A program made the translations under genes and the position numbers. Below, in pieces: positions 1 to 6,694 of a DNA stretch of 10,178 bases. The notes under the pieces are model-generated. The model made no database searches. It saw only the letters and a list, made by a program, of their open reading frames with translations, and had not been told where the DNA came from. Where the stretch lies: contig DUCA01000170.1 of assembly GCA_012960055.1 (NCBI GenBank), positions 1 through 10,178 of the forward strand, written 5' to 3'. The stretch's first letter is position 1. Each line of letters begins with the position of its first letter. The stretch is from Cycloclasticus sp. (GTDB taxonomy: Bacteria; Pseudomonadota; Gammaproteobacteria; Methylococcales; Cycloclasticaceae).

Positions 1-98
1 TGATGAATGCCAATCGTTTAGAGTATTTGAATAAGCTTGGAATGGCCTATATCGACAAAGACATAGACGCTGAGTTCGTCTCACTTGTTTCTAGTTAA
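1..98 (+). CDS. 3' end of an unidentified protein gene (partial)
   Basis: An open frame read from base 3 runs to a TAA at 96-98. It gives about 31 C-terminal residues, beginning MNANRLEYLNKLG and ending AEFVSLVSS. The gene enters from the left edge, so neither its length nor its start can be seen. The tail is mixed charged and hydrophobic, with no motif I recognise. It does not look like the C-terminus of PmoB or PmoA, nor like E. coli isocitrate dehydrogenase, which would be a plausible clpS-side neighbour. It points the same way as the pmoC-like gene, 155 nt downstream. The other two forward frames hit stops within about 35 bases, which supports this frame, but the piece is too short to be certain it is coding. 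Confidence 0.4.
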   Translation, partial: MNANRLEYLNKLGMAYIDKDIDAEFVSLVSS

Positions 99-253
99 GC
101 ATTAAAGCTGGTGTTAAAGACAGCAACATGAACCCATTCTTATAAGATTCATAAGCCTGTTTTTTTAGTAAGCAAAGGTAGCTGGGGCCTTTTATTGTTC
201 AATAATTTAAAATAATGGTAGCTTATCAATAGAAATCAGCTAATGACATACCT

Positions 254-1030
254 ATGAACACATCCGTTGAAAATAAGTCGGTTTATTTAGACCCGACCAA
301 AAAACTACTTAACATCAAGGTATTGTTCGCTGTATTTATAGGTATATTTGCATTAATGATGGCGTGGAGGCTTTACCAACAGCTTTTTGCTTGGGATAAG
401 GGAATGGATGCATTTGAACCTGAATTTCAAACCTATTGGATGAACCTGTTATATGCCCAATGGATAATCGAATTTGTACTCGCAAGCGCACTCTGGGGCT
501 ACATATTAAAAACCCGAGACAAGAATGTATTTACATTATCGCCAGATGTTGAATTAAAACGTCACTTCACACTATTTATATGGTTATTTGCATACGCTTG
601 GATTATCTATTGGGCTGCCAGTTTTTTTGCTGAACAAGACGCATCATGGCATCAAGTCACTATCCGCGACACTGATTTCACGCCCAGTCATATCGTGTTG
701 TTTTATGGCACGTTCCCAGCTTATATAATTGCAGGCGTATCGGCTTTTTTATATGCACGAACCCGGTTACCGCAATTTGCCGAAAAAATTTCAATCCCGT
801 TTGTCATTTTGGTTATTGGCCCATTTTTAATCTTACCCAATGTCGGGCTAAACGAATGGGGGCATACATTTTGGTATATGGAAGAACTGTTTACAGCGCC
901 ATTACATTGGGGCTTTGTCATTCTCGGCTGGTCTGCATTAGCCATAGGCGGCTTGGGCTCCCAATTAATTCTTCGCCTACTGGCCCTTAGTCGATTACCC
1001 AATGAAATCGACATTACTGAAAACATGTGA
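254..1030 (+). CDS. pmoC: Copper membrane monooxygenase subunit C (PmoC/AmoC family), stand-alone
   Basis: Subunit C of the particulate methane / ammonia / hydrocarbon monooxygenase family, an inner-membrane copper enzyme built from A, B and C subunits. The product has 258 residues, against 260 in Methylococcus capsulatus. About six hydrophobic segments are visible (near residues 22-45, 63-84, 105-122, 144-168, 180-196 and 217-245). The Cu(C) ligand pattern D-x3-H-x12-H is present as D129, H133 and H146, matching Asp156/His160/His173 of M. capsulatus. The newer Cu(D) set is also present as N200, H204 and H218, with the spacing of Asn227/His231/His245. The block NVGLNEWGHTFW is strongly conserved. 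Canonical operons run C-A-B, but here the next gene is clpS, so this is a solitary copy. No convincing Shine-Dalgarno lies before the ATG; the next in-frame ATG would remove the first membrane segment. The family is certain; the substrate (methane, ammonia or a short alkane) cannot be read from this subunit. Confidence 0.93.
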   Translation: MNTSVENKSVYLDPTKKLLNIKVLFAVFIGIFALMMAWRLYQQLFAWDKGMDAFEPEFQTYWMNLLYAQWIIEFVLASALWGYILKTRDKNVFTLSPDVELKRHFTLFIWLFAYAWIIYWAASFFAEQDASWHQVTIRDTDFTPSHIVLFYGTFPAYIIAGVSAFLYARTRLPQFAEKISIPFVILVIGPFLILPNVGLNEWGHTFWYMEELFTAPLHWGFVILGWSALAIGGLGSQLILRLLALSRLPNEIDITENM

Positions 1031-1063
1031 TCTGTCAAAAAAGCATCGCCGTTGTTACTTAAT

Positions 1064-1086
1064 CAGCACTTGAAAAGTACTGTTTT
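1064..1086 (+). terminator. Possible rho-independent terminator after pmoC
   Basis: An imperfect hairpin begins 34 nt after the pmoC stop. CAG pairs with CTG, there is one C/A mismatch, ACTT pairs with AAGT across a GAA loop, and four T residues follow. The stem is short and the T-run modest, so termination may be partial. Its position agrees with pmoC ending here and clpS having its own promoter. Confidence 0.4.
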
Positions 1087-1114
1087 AAACACCATCTATT
1101 AGTTATAAGATTTT

Positions 1115-1134
1115 CATATCTTCAAAAAGATATG
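1115..1134. repeat. Perfect 8-bp inverted repeat upstream of clpS
   Basis: CATATCTT (1115-1122) and AAGATATG (1127-1134) are exact complements around a CAAA spacer. No T-run follows on either strand, so it is not a typical intrinsic terminator. It lies in the non-coding interval between pmoC and clpS, about 140 nt before the preferred clpS start. It could be an operator or an mRNA hairpin; no regulator is identifiable. Confidence 0.5.
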
Positions 1135-1276
1135 CCGTATTAAACAGCCTACAATAGAAACCCGAAGAGCATACGTGTCATGGAAACTAACTTGTTGTTT
1201 AATTCAGCTTTACAGAACAAGAGTCGAAAATTTCTGTCAAAATAACGCCTCCTTATTTAAACGTATTTTACTAAGC

Positions 1277-1603
1277 ATGCCCAACTTACCTTTTGAACAT
1301 GAAGACGATGGCAACCTTGCCTTACAGGAGGCAAGACCCAAATTAAGCCAGCCGCCTATGTACACGGTTTTGTTATTGAATGACGACTTTACGCCGATGG
1401 ATTTTGTCGTATCCATACTGCAAACCATCTTCTACAAAAAAAAAGAAGAGGCGGTTAGAATCACTATGAATGTACACACTAGTGGTATTGGTGTCTGCGG
1501 GGTCTATACTAAGGACATAGCCGAAACAAAAGTACAACAAGTAATCGCCTACGCACAGGAAAACCAGCATCCTTTGCAATGTACATTAGAAGAAGTGGAG
1601 TAA
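1277..1603 (+). CDS. clpS: ATP-dependent Clp protease adaptor ClpS
   Basis: The cytoplasmic N-degron adaptor. It binds proteins with N-terminal Leu, Phe, Tyr or Trp and hands them to the ClpA hexamer. From the ATG at 1277 the product is 108 residues, close to the 106 of E. coli. The frame is open further upstream to a GTG at 1175, but that would add 34 residues absent from the family. The substrate pocket is intact: N35, D36, D37, M41, V44 and H67, each offset by one from E. coli N34, D35, D36, M40, V43 and H66. The C-terminal ETKV and HPLQCTLE blocks are also typical. The ribosome site before 1277 is weak (TAAG). An A9 run at 1436-1444 encodes three lysines. The stop is three bases before the clpA ATG, so the two genes are surely cotranscribed and probably translationally coupled. 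Confidence 0.95.
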   Translation: MPNLPFEHEDDGNLALQEARPKLSQPPMYTVLLLNDDFTPMDFVVSILQTIFYKKKEEAVRITMNVHTSGIGVCGVYTKDIAETKVQQVIAYAQENQHPLQCTLEEVE

Positions 1604-1606
1604 ACC

Positions 1607-3874
1607 ATGCTAAACAAAGAACTTGAAAAAACTCTAAACGATGCATTCAAGCGCGCCCATCAGATGCGTCACGAATTTATTACCGTTGAACACCTTCTTT
1701 TAGCAATGATGGAGAACAAATCAGCCTGCGAAGTGTTTCAAGCCGCGGGTGGCGATGTTGCAGCGATGACTAGCGAAATCGAATCTTATCTCGAACAATC
1801 AACACCGATAATTCCTGCTGATATTGAACGTGAAACACAGCCAACTCTTGGCTTCCAACGTGTTTTACAACGCGCTGTTTTTCACGTGCAGTCGTCTGGT
1901 AAAAAAGAAGTCACTGGCGCTAATGTATTGGTCGCTATCTTTAGTGAGCAAGACTCACAGTCTGTTTATTTGATGAGCCGACAAGATGTAACACGACTGG
2001 ATGTCGTTAATTTCATTTCCCATGGTATTGCGCGAATAGATGACGACGATGATATGGCCGATTTCAATGAATCAACAACCGTTGAGAACGAAGAGACCGC
2101 AAACGATCCCCTCACCAAGTACACAGTAAACCTTAACGAACAAGCAAAACTAGGCAAAATTGACCCCTTGATCGGTCGAGACAAAGAATTAAAGCGCGCC
2201 ATTCAAACGCTTTGCCGTCGTCGCAAAAACAATCCCTTGCTAGTTGGTGAGGCGGGCGTTGGTAAAACAGCCATTGCCGAAGGACTCGCTCTTAAAATCG
2301 TCGAAGGTAATGTGCCTGAGATTCTAGAAGATACGACAATTTACTCCTTAGATATGGGTGCCTTGGTTGCCGGCACTAAATACCGCGGTGACTTCGAAAA
2401 GCGCCTAAAAGGATTAATTGGACAACTGAGGACCGAAGAAAAAAGCATTCTATTCATTGATGAAATTCATACCATCATTGGTGCCGGTTCTGCTTCAGGC
2501 AGCGTAATGGACGCCTCAAATATGATTAAGCCTGCTCTGGCATCTGGTGAGTTGCGCTGTATCGGCTCGACAACCTATAAAGAGTTCAGAGGCATTTTCG
2601 AAAAAGACCATGCCCTAGCTAGGCGTTTCCAAAAAATCGATATTAACGAGCCCTCCGTTGAAGATACTATTCAAATACTAAAAGGCTTACGATCCCGTTA
2701 TGAAGAACACCATAATATTGAATTTAGTTCTAAAAGTTTAGAAACAGCTGCGAAACTAGCTGATCGTTATATCAATGACCGATTCCTACCCGACAAAGCG
2801 ATTGATGTTATCGACGAAGCGGGTGCGCGACAACGTTTACTACCTGAAAACGAGCGGCAATCGGTTATTTTGACTTCACATATTGAGCAAATTATTGCCC
2901 AAATTGCGCGCATTCCTGAGAAAAGCATTTCATCACAAGACAAAGATAAGCTTAAAGATCTCGCACGTAATTTAAAACTAGTCGTATTTGGCCAAGATGA
3001 AGCAATCGAAAAATTATCTGATGCTGTTATTCTCAGCCGTGCAGGACTTGGTCAAGAAGAAAGAACAATCGGCTCATTTTTATTCGCAGGGCCAACGGGT
3101 GTGGGCAAAACAGAAGTCACCAACCAACTTGCAAAAATCATGGGTGTGGACCTGATTCGTTTCGACATGTCTGAGTACATGGAACGGCACACCGTATCGC
3201 GTTTAATTGGCTCACCCCCTGGCTATATCGGTTACGACCAAGGTGGTTTACTAACCGAAGAAGTCAATAAACACCCGTATGCCATTTTGTTGTTAGACGA
3301 AATAGAAAAGGCCCACCCAGATATCTTTAATTTATTGCTGCAAATTATGGATCACGGCACGTTAACCGATAATAACGGCAGAAAAGCCGATTTCAGAAAC
3401 ATTATGCTCGTGATGACAACCAATGCAGGGGCTCAAGAAGGCAGTCGGGCGTCAATTGGTTTTACAGAACAAGTGCACTCATCGGACAGAATGAAAGTGC
3501 TTGAAAAATTATTCACACCTGAATTTAGGAATAGACTGGATGCGGTCGTGCAATTTAAACCCCTCACTGAAGGCGTCATTATTCACGTGGTTGATAAATT
3601 CATCTTTCAACTTGAATCTCAATTACACGAAAAGAATGTCACCATTACGCTGGAACCAGAAGCTAGAAGCTGGTTAGCGAAAAAAGGGTATGACCCCAAA
3701 ATGGGTGCCAGGCCAATGGAACGAACCATTCAAGAGCATATTAAAAAACCGTTAGCGATTGAATTACTCTTTGGCCGGCTCATTAACGGCGGCTCGGTGA
3801 AGGTCTGCGTGAAAAATAATGAGATTGACTTCGTTATTACCGAAGTCAGTAAAGATTTAGTCGAGCAAGAATAA
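1607..3874 (+). CDS. clpA: ATP-dependent Clp protease ATP-binding subunit ClpA
   Basis: The hexameric AAA+ unfoldase that feeds substrates to the ClpP peptidase, including N-degron proteins delivered by ClpS. The length of 755 residues is near the 758 of E. coli. In order: Clp-N domain (about 1-142, the ClpS docking region), an acidic linker containing DDDDDM, AAA+ module 1 with Walker A GEAGVGKT (214-221, K220) and Walker B ending at E286, then AAA+ module 2 with Walker A GPTGVGKT (495-502, K501) and Walker B around LLLDEIE (561-567). Sensor-2 GARPMER lies at 700-706. There is no ClpB-type middle coiled coil. The ClpP-docking loop reads IGF (617-619), where E. coli ClpA has IGL. GGAG at 1597-1600, inside the end of clpS, sits 6 nt from the ATG. 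Nothing in the sequence suggests loss of function. Confidence 0.98.
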   Translation: MLNKELEKTLNDAFKRAHQMRHEFITVEHLLLAMMENKSACEVFQAAGGDVAAMTSEIESYLEQSTPIIPADIERETQPTLGFQRVLQRAVFHVQSSGKKEVTGANVLVAIFSEQDSQSVYLMSRQDVTRLDVVNFISHGIARIDDDDDMADFNESTTVENEETANDPLTKYTVNLNEQAKLGKIDPLIGRDKELKRAIQTLCRRRKNNPLLVGEAGVGKTAIAEGLALKIVEGNVPEILEDTTIYSLDMGALVAGTKYRGDFEKRLKGLIGQLRTEEKSILFIDEIHTIIGAGSASGSVMDASNMIKPALASGELRCIGSTTYKEFRGIFEKDHALARRFQKIDINEPSVEDTIQILKGLRSRYEEHHNIEFSSKSLETAAKLADRYINDRFLPDKAIDVIDEAGARQRLLPENERQSVILTSHIEQIIAQIARIPEKSISSQDKDKLKDLARNLKLVVFGQDEAIEKLSDAVILSRAGLGQEERTIGSFLFAGPTGVGKTEVTNQLAKIMGVDLIRFDMSEYMERHTVSRLIGSPPGYIGYDQGGLLTEEVNKHPYAILLLDEIEKAHPDIFNLLLQIMDHGTLTDNNGRKADFRNIMLVMTTNAGAQEGSRASIGFTEQVHSSDRMKVLEKLFTPEFRNRLDAVVQFKPLTEGVIIHVVDKFIFQLESQLHEKNVTITLEPEARSWLAKKGYDPKMGARPMERTIQEHIKKPLAIELLFGRLINGGSVKVCVKNNEIDFVITEVSKDLVEQE

Positions 3875-3889
3875 CGCTCGACTTATTTA
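3859..3889 (+). terminator. Hairpin across the clpA/infA convergent junction
   Basis: An 8-bp perfect stem, AGTCGAGC (3859-3866) with GCTCGACT (3876-3883), encloses a 9-nt loop that contains the clpA stop codon. It is followed on the + strand by TATTTAA. The right arm ends on the first base of the infA stop triplet. The T-rich tail is on the clpA side; on the infA side the flank starts with A residues. It is therefore most likely a terminator for clpS-clpA, with at best weak action on the opposing transcript. Confidence 0.55.
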
Positions 3890-4101
3890 ACGCGGTAGGT
3901 AATACGGCCTTTTGATAAATCGTACGGTGTCATTTCTACTTTCACGCGATCACCAGTCAAAATACGAATGTAATGTTTACGCATTTTTCCTGAAATGTGC
4001 GCCGTAATGACGTGTCCATTTTCTAACTCAACACGAAACATTGTATTAGGCAGCGTATCTTTAACCACGCCTTCCATTTCAATTTGATCTTCTTTTGCCA
4101 T
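3883..4101 (-). CDS. infA: Translation initiation factor IF-1
   Basis: An essential small OB-fold protein that binds the 30S ribosomal A site and works with IF-2 and IF-3 in initiation. The product is exactly 72 residues, the standard length, and is nearly co-linear with E. coli IF-1: MAKEDQIEMEG at the start, LPNTMFRVELENGH in the middle, then HISGKMRKHYIRILTGD, and YDLSKGRI near the end. A good Shine-Dalgarno AAGG (complement of 4107-4110) lies 5 nt before the ATG. It is the last gene of the leftward set, 89 nt after bpt. A TAAAAT hexamer on the minus strand at 4154-4159 could give it its own promoter, but no good -35 box is paired with it. Placement between clpA and the aat/bpt genes is a long-known gammaproteobacterial arrangement. 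Confidence 0.99.
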   Translation of the reverse strand: MAKEDQIEMEGVVKDTLPNTMFRVELENGHVITAHISGKMRKHYIRILTGDRVKVEMTPYDLSKGRITYRVK

Positions 4102-4190
4102 GCCTACCTTTATAAAGTTTAATAAACGCTTGAATACAAGCTGATGCCGCGCGATTTTACACTATTTAGAAGCATTAAGTGCGATTCGAA

Positions 4191-4946
4191 TTAAAAACTT
4201 AGCGGTGAGCCCGGTGCTGAGCTTTGGAAAGCCAAATTAGCCTCTTTGCTATACGAAACCCATTCGCCTTCGATTAGCATTTCAATCGGTCTAAAATTAG
4301 CTTTATACAACATTTTCACCGAATCTTTAATGTAGTAGCCCAAGTATAAATGCACCTTATTTAACTGCCGTGTCGCATTAATTTGCTGTAACACACTGTA
4401 AGTACCCAGGCTCCTCGATGAGTAGTCTGGGTCAAAAAAGGTATACACTGAGGATAAGGCGTCTGAAAACACATCGGTTATTGCGACTGCTATTAATTGT
4501 TCATCCAAACGGGTTTCATAAACGATGCTGTTGCCAAACGACTTGCATAAGAAAGCCTTGTAGTCCTTGCGCCCGAAATTTTCCATTGAGCCACCCGCAT
4601 GTTTATGGGCTTGGTAGCGTAAATACAAATCGAAATGTTCATCTGAAAACCCTGACTCTATTGCCCTAAAACTCAAGTCTTTATTTTTCCCCAGCACTCT
4701 TTTCTGGCTACGTGAGGGTATGAATTGATGAACATTCACCCGCGAAGAGATACACGCCCTGCAAGCATCACAATGCGGGCGGTAAGCATGCTGCCCACTG
4801 CGCCTAAAACCGATACTGATTAAATACTCGTATATCTCTGGGGTGATTGTTACATCCGGCGAGATAAAAATACTTTGTGACGTTTGCCCCGTTAAATAGT
4901 CACAAGACTGTGGCGAAGAGATATACAGTTCTAGCTGACGGCCCAT
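4191..4946 (-). CDS. bpt: Aspartate/glutamate leucyltransferase (arginyl-transferase family)
   Basis: Transfers leucine from Leu-tRNA to proteins with N-terminal Asp or Glu, making N-degrons for ClpS-ClpAP. The ATG at 4946 gives 251 residues, in the family's usual range. A TTG at 5024 would extend the frame 78 nt into aat and add 26 atypical residues, so I reject it. The ATE-N domain (about 1-70) carries C15 and the triplet C59, C62, C65 in an HCDACRAC motif after FRRSGQHAYRP. The ATE-C domain follows, with YTFFDP (168-173) and LYLGYYIKD (200-208), both family hallmarks. Eukaryotic ATE1 members of this family transfer arginine; the bacterial branch transfers leucine, and substrate choice here is inferred from that. 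The gene starts 19 nt after aat ends, and no strong ribosome site is visible, which suggests coupling to aat. The last 20 or so residues are a serine-containing, probably flexible tail. Confidence 0.93.
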   Translation of the reverse strand: MGRQLELYISSPQSCDYLTGQTSQSIFISPDVTITPEIYEYLISIGFRRSGQHAYRPHCDACRACISSRVNVHQFIPSRSQKRVLGKNKDLSFRAIESGFSDEHFDLYLRYQAHKHAGGSMENFGRKDYKAFLCKSFGNSIVYETRLDEQLIAVAITDVFSDALSSVYTFFDPDYSSRSLGTYSVLQQINATRQLNKVHLYLGYYIKDSVKMLYKANFRPIEMLIEGEWVSYSKEANLAFQSSAPGSPLSF

Positions 4947-4965
4947 TTTAGGTTTCTTCGTCACC

Positions 4966-5652
4966 TTAGTACCAAGCGTCTTTTGAGGGGAGGAGCTGAC
5001 AAAACTCGTCGAGCTGCTGGGCAAACGTATCGCGATTCACCAGTGAGGCGCCGAGTGATTCTAAGTGCTCTGATTGGACCTGACAATCAATTAACTGGTA
5101 GTTCCATGCCGATAATTGCTTGCTTAAAAAAGCAAAACCAACTTTTGATGCATCGCTTTTACGGCTGAACATTGATTCGCCAAAAAATACTTGGCCAATA
5201 GCAATGCCGTATAAACCACCGACCAAAGTGTCATCCGACCAAACCTCAACCGAATGCGCATGACCTTGCTGAAATAACGTTTCGTAAGCTTGAATCATTG
5301 TAGCGGTAATCCATGTGCCATCTTGCTCATCCCGAGGTTTAGAGCAAGCCGTGATAACGTCGCTAAAGCGTGTATCGACTGTGCAATGGAAAACGTCTTT
5401 ATTGATGGTTTTTCTTAGGCTTCGTGAAACACGTATACCGTTCGGCTTTAATACCATTCGTGGATCAGGCGACCACCAAAGAATAGGCTGGTCGTCATCA
5501 AACCAAGGGAAAACCCCCCGTCGATAGGCGTTCAATAAACGCTCAGGACGTAGTGAACCACCCGCCGCTAATAAACCGTTCGGCTCGTCTAATGCTGATT
5601 CTAACTGAGGAAAAGGCGTCGCATCATCATTGGGGTCAAGCCAAGGTAACAT
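4966..5652 (-). CDS. aat: Leucyl/phenylalanyl-tRNA--protein transferase
   Basis: Adds Leu or Phe from charged tRNA to proteins with N-terminal Lys or Arg, producing the destabilising residue that ClpS reads; cytoplasmic. The product is 228 residues, against 234 in E. coli. Recognisable blocks in order: NGLLAAGG (25-32), YRRGVFPW (43-50), WWSPDPR (59-65), GTWIT with GHAHSVE (112-136), GGLYGIAIG with FFGESMFS (145-163) and DCQ with HLESLGA (189-202). E159 and Q191 have the same 32-residue spacing as E. coli E156 and Q188, which are implicated in catalysis. The gene begins 17 nt after trxB stops and ends 19 nt before bpt starts, all leftward, so an operon is likely. No strong Shine-Dalgarno is visible before the ATG. 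With Bpt next door, both N-degron aminoacyl transferases are made together. Confidence 0.97.
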   Translation of the reverse strand: MLPWLDPNDDATPFPQLESALDEPNGLLAAGGSLRPERLLNAYRRGVFPWFDDDQPILWWSPDPRMVLKPNGIRVSRSLRKTINKDVFHCTVDTRFSDVITACSKPRDEQDGTWITATMIQAYETLFQQGHAHSVEVWSDDTLVGGLYGIAIGQVFFGESMFSRKSDASKVGFAFLSKQLSAWNYQLIDCQVQSEHLESLGASLVNRDTFAQQLDEFCQLLPSKDAWY

Positions 5653-5669
5653 GACGGTATTAAGACGTA

Positions 5670-6626
5670 TTAACCTTCTAAGTCATCAAGAAAGCGTTCC
5701 GCGTCCAATGCCGCCATACAGCCTGAACCCGCCGATGTAATCGCTTGTCTATAGATAGAATCCGCCACATCACCGGCTGCAAAAATACCAGGAATGCTGG
5801 TTTGTGTTGCGTTACCTGCATTGCCACTTTGTGTGATTAGGTAACCGTTAGTCATATCCAACTGGCCATCAAAAATTTGTGTATTGGGTGAATGGCCAAT
5901 GGCAACAAACACCCCTTCTAAGTCAATTTCTTTGGTACTTCCATCTTGGGTGTTTTTAATGCGCATGCCGGTCACGCCCATGTCATCACCCAATACTTCA
6001 TCGAGTTGGCTAAACCATTCAATAGAAATATTGCCATCAACGACTTTTTTCATTAATTTGTCTGATAATATTTTTTCAGAACGGAATGAATCACGGCGGT
6101 GAATCACCGTGACATGGTCTGCAATGTTTGAAAGGTACAAGGCTTCCTCAACGGCTGTATTACCACCACCAACTACCGCCACACGTTGGTTTCTATAGAA
6201 AAACCCATCGCACGTTGCGCAGGCGGATACGCCTTTACCTCTGAATGCCTCTTCAGAAGGTAAGCCTAAATACTTTGCTGACGCACCGGTGCAAATAATC
6301 AACGCATCACAGGTATAGCTGCCCGCATCGCCAATCAATTTAAACGGGCGTTGCTGTAATTCAGTTGTGTGAATGTGATCCAATTGAATTTTGGTATCAA
6401 AACGTTCCGCATGTAATTTCATACGTTCCATTAACGCAGGACCTTGTAAGCCTTCCACATCACCCGGCCAATTATCAACCTCAGTCGTTGTCATCAGCTG
6501 CCCACCTTGCTCAATACCAGTAATTAAAAGTGGATTCAAGTTTGCTCTAGCCGCATAAACAGCGGCGGTATAACCGGCAGGGCCGGATCCTAAAATAATC
6601 AATCGATGGTGTGAATTTTCGCTCAT
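5670..6626 (-). CDS. trxB: Thioredoxin reductase (NADPH)
   Basis: A flavoenzyme that passes electrons from NADPH through FAD and a Cys pair to thioredoxin; cytoplasmic. From the ATG at 6626 the product is 318 residues (E. coli 321). An open frame continues 8 residues to 6650, but the ribosome site favours 6626. FAD-binding GSGPAG lies at 13-18, the redox motif CATC at 136-139 (E. coli Cys136 and Cys139 counted with the initiator Met), the NADPH-binding GGGNTA at 153-158 with HRR (176-178) for the 2'-phosphate, and the second FAD motif AGDV at 284-287. All key residues are present. It is the first gene of the leftward trxB-aat-bpt-infA series, under a plausible sigma-70 promoter in the divergent region shared with ald. 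The trxB-to-infA neighbourhood resembles E. coli, where cydDC is also inserted. Confidence 0.98.
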   Translation of the reverse strand: MSENSHHRLIILGSGPAGYTAAVYAARANLNPLLITGIEQGGQLMTTTEVDNWPGDVEGLQGPALMERMKLHAERFDTKIQLDHIHTTELQQRPFKLIGDAGSYTCDALIICTGASAKYLGLPSEEAFRGKGVSACATCDGFFYRNQRVAVVGGGNTAVEEALYLSNIADHVTVIHRRDSFRSEKILSDKLMKKVVDGNISIEWFSQLDEVLGDDMGVTGMRIKNTQDGSTKEIDLEGVFVAIGHSPNTQIFDGQLDMTNGYLITQSGNAGNATQTSIPGIFAAGDVADSIYRQAITSAGSGCMAALDAERFLDDLEG

Positions 6627-6632
6627 GAGTGG

Positions 6633-6637
6633 TTCCT
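6633..6637 (-). promoter_or_regulatory. Ribosome binding site that sets the trxB start
   Basis: On the minus strand AGGAA lies 6 nt before the ATG at 6626, a near-ideal Shine-Dalgarno. The longer frame starting at 6650 has no comparable site, and its 8 extra residues have no match in E. coli TrxB. Confidence 0.75.
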
Positions 6638-6694
6638 GATTAATAATCAACGCTGTTTTCAGCCTTGTTAAGTCAACGTTTAATAAAGTGTTGT

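Noticed and set aside
139..166. Terminator after the partial first gene (CTTAT/ATAAG stem followed by seven T)
   Set aside because: The stem is only 5 bp, mostly A/T, and separated from the T-run by four bases; too weak to call.
99..253. Sigma-70 promoter for pmoC (TAAAAT at 208-213 or TATCAA at 224-229)
   Set aside because: Neither -10-like hexamer has an acceptable -35 at 16-18 nt; AT-rich DNA yields such hexamers by chance.
1175..1276. Longer ClpS from a GTG at 1175
   Set aside because: The 34 added residues do not resemble ClpS, and the ATG at 1277 gives 108 residues with pocket residues offset by one from E. coli.
4128..4159. Signals in the bpt-infA gap: GCTTG/CAAGC hairpin at 4128-4141 and a TAAAAT hexamer at 4154-4159 (minus strand)
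   Set aside because: The stem is 5 bp without a clean T-run, and the hexamer lacks a -35 partner. An internal infA promoter is likely on general grounds, but the sequence does not pin it down.
4947..5024. N-terminal extension of Bpt from a TTG at 5024, overlapping aat by 59 nt
   Set aside because: The extra 26 residues are low in complexity (Ser/Lys rich) and atypical for the family; the ATG at 4946 lies in the normal position and gives a normal length.
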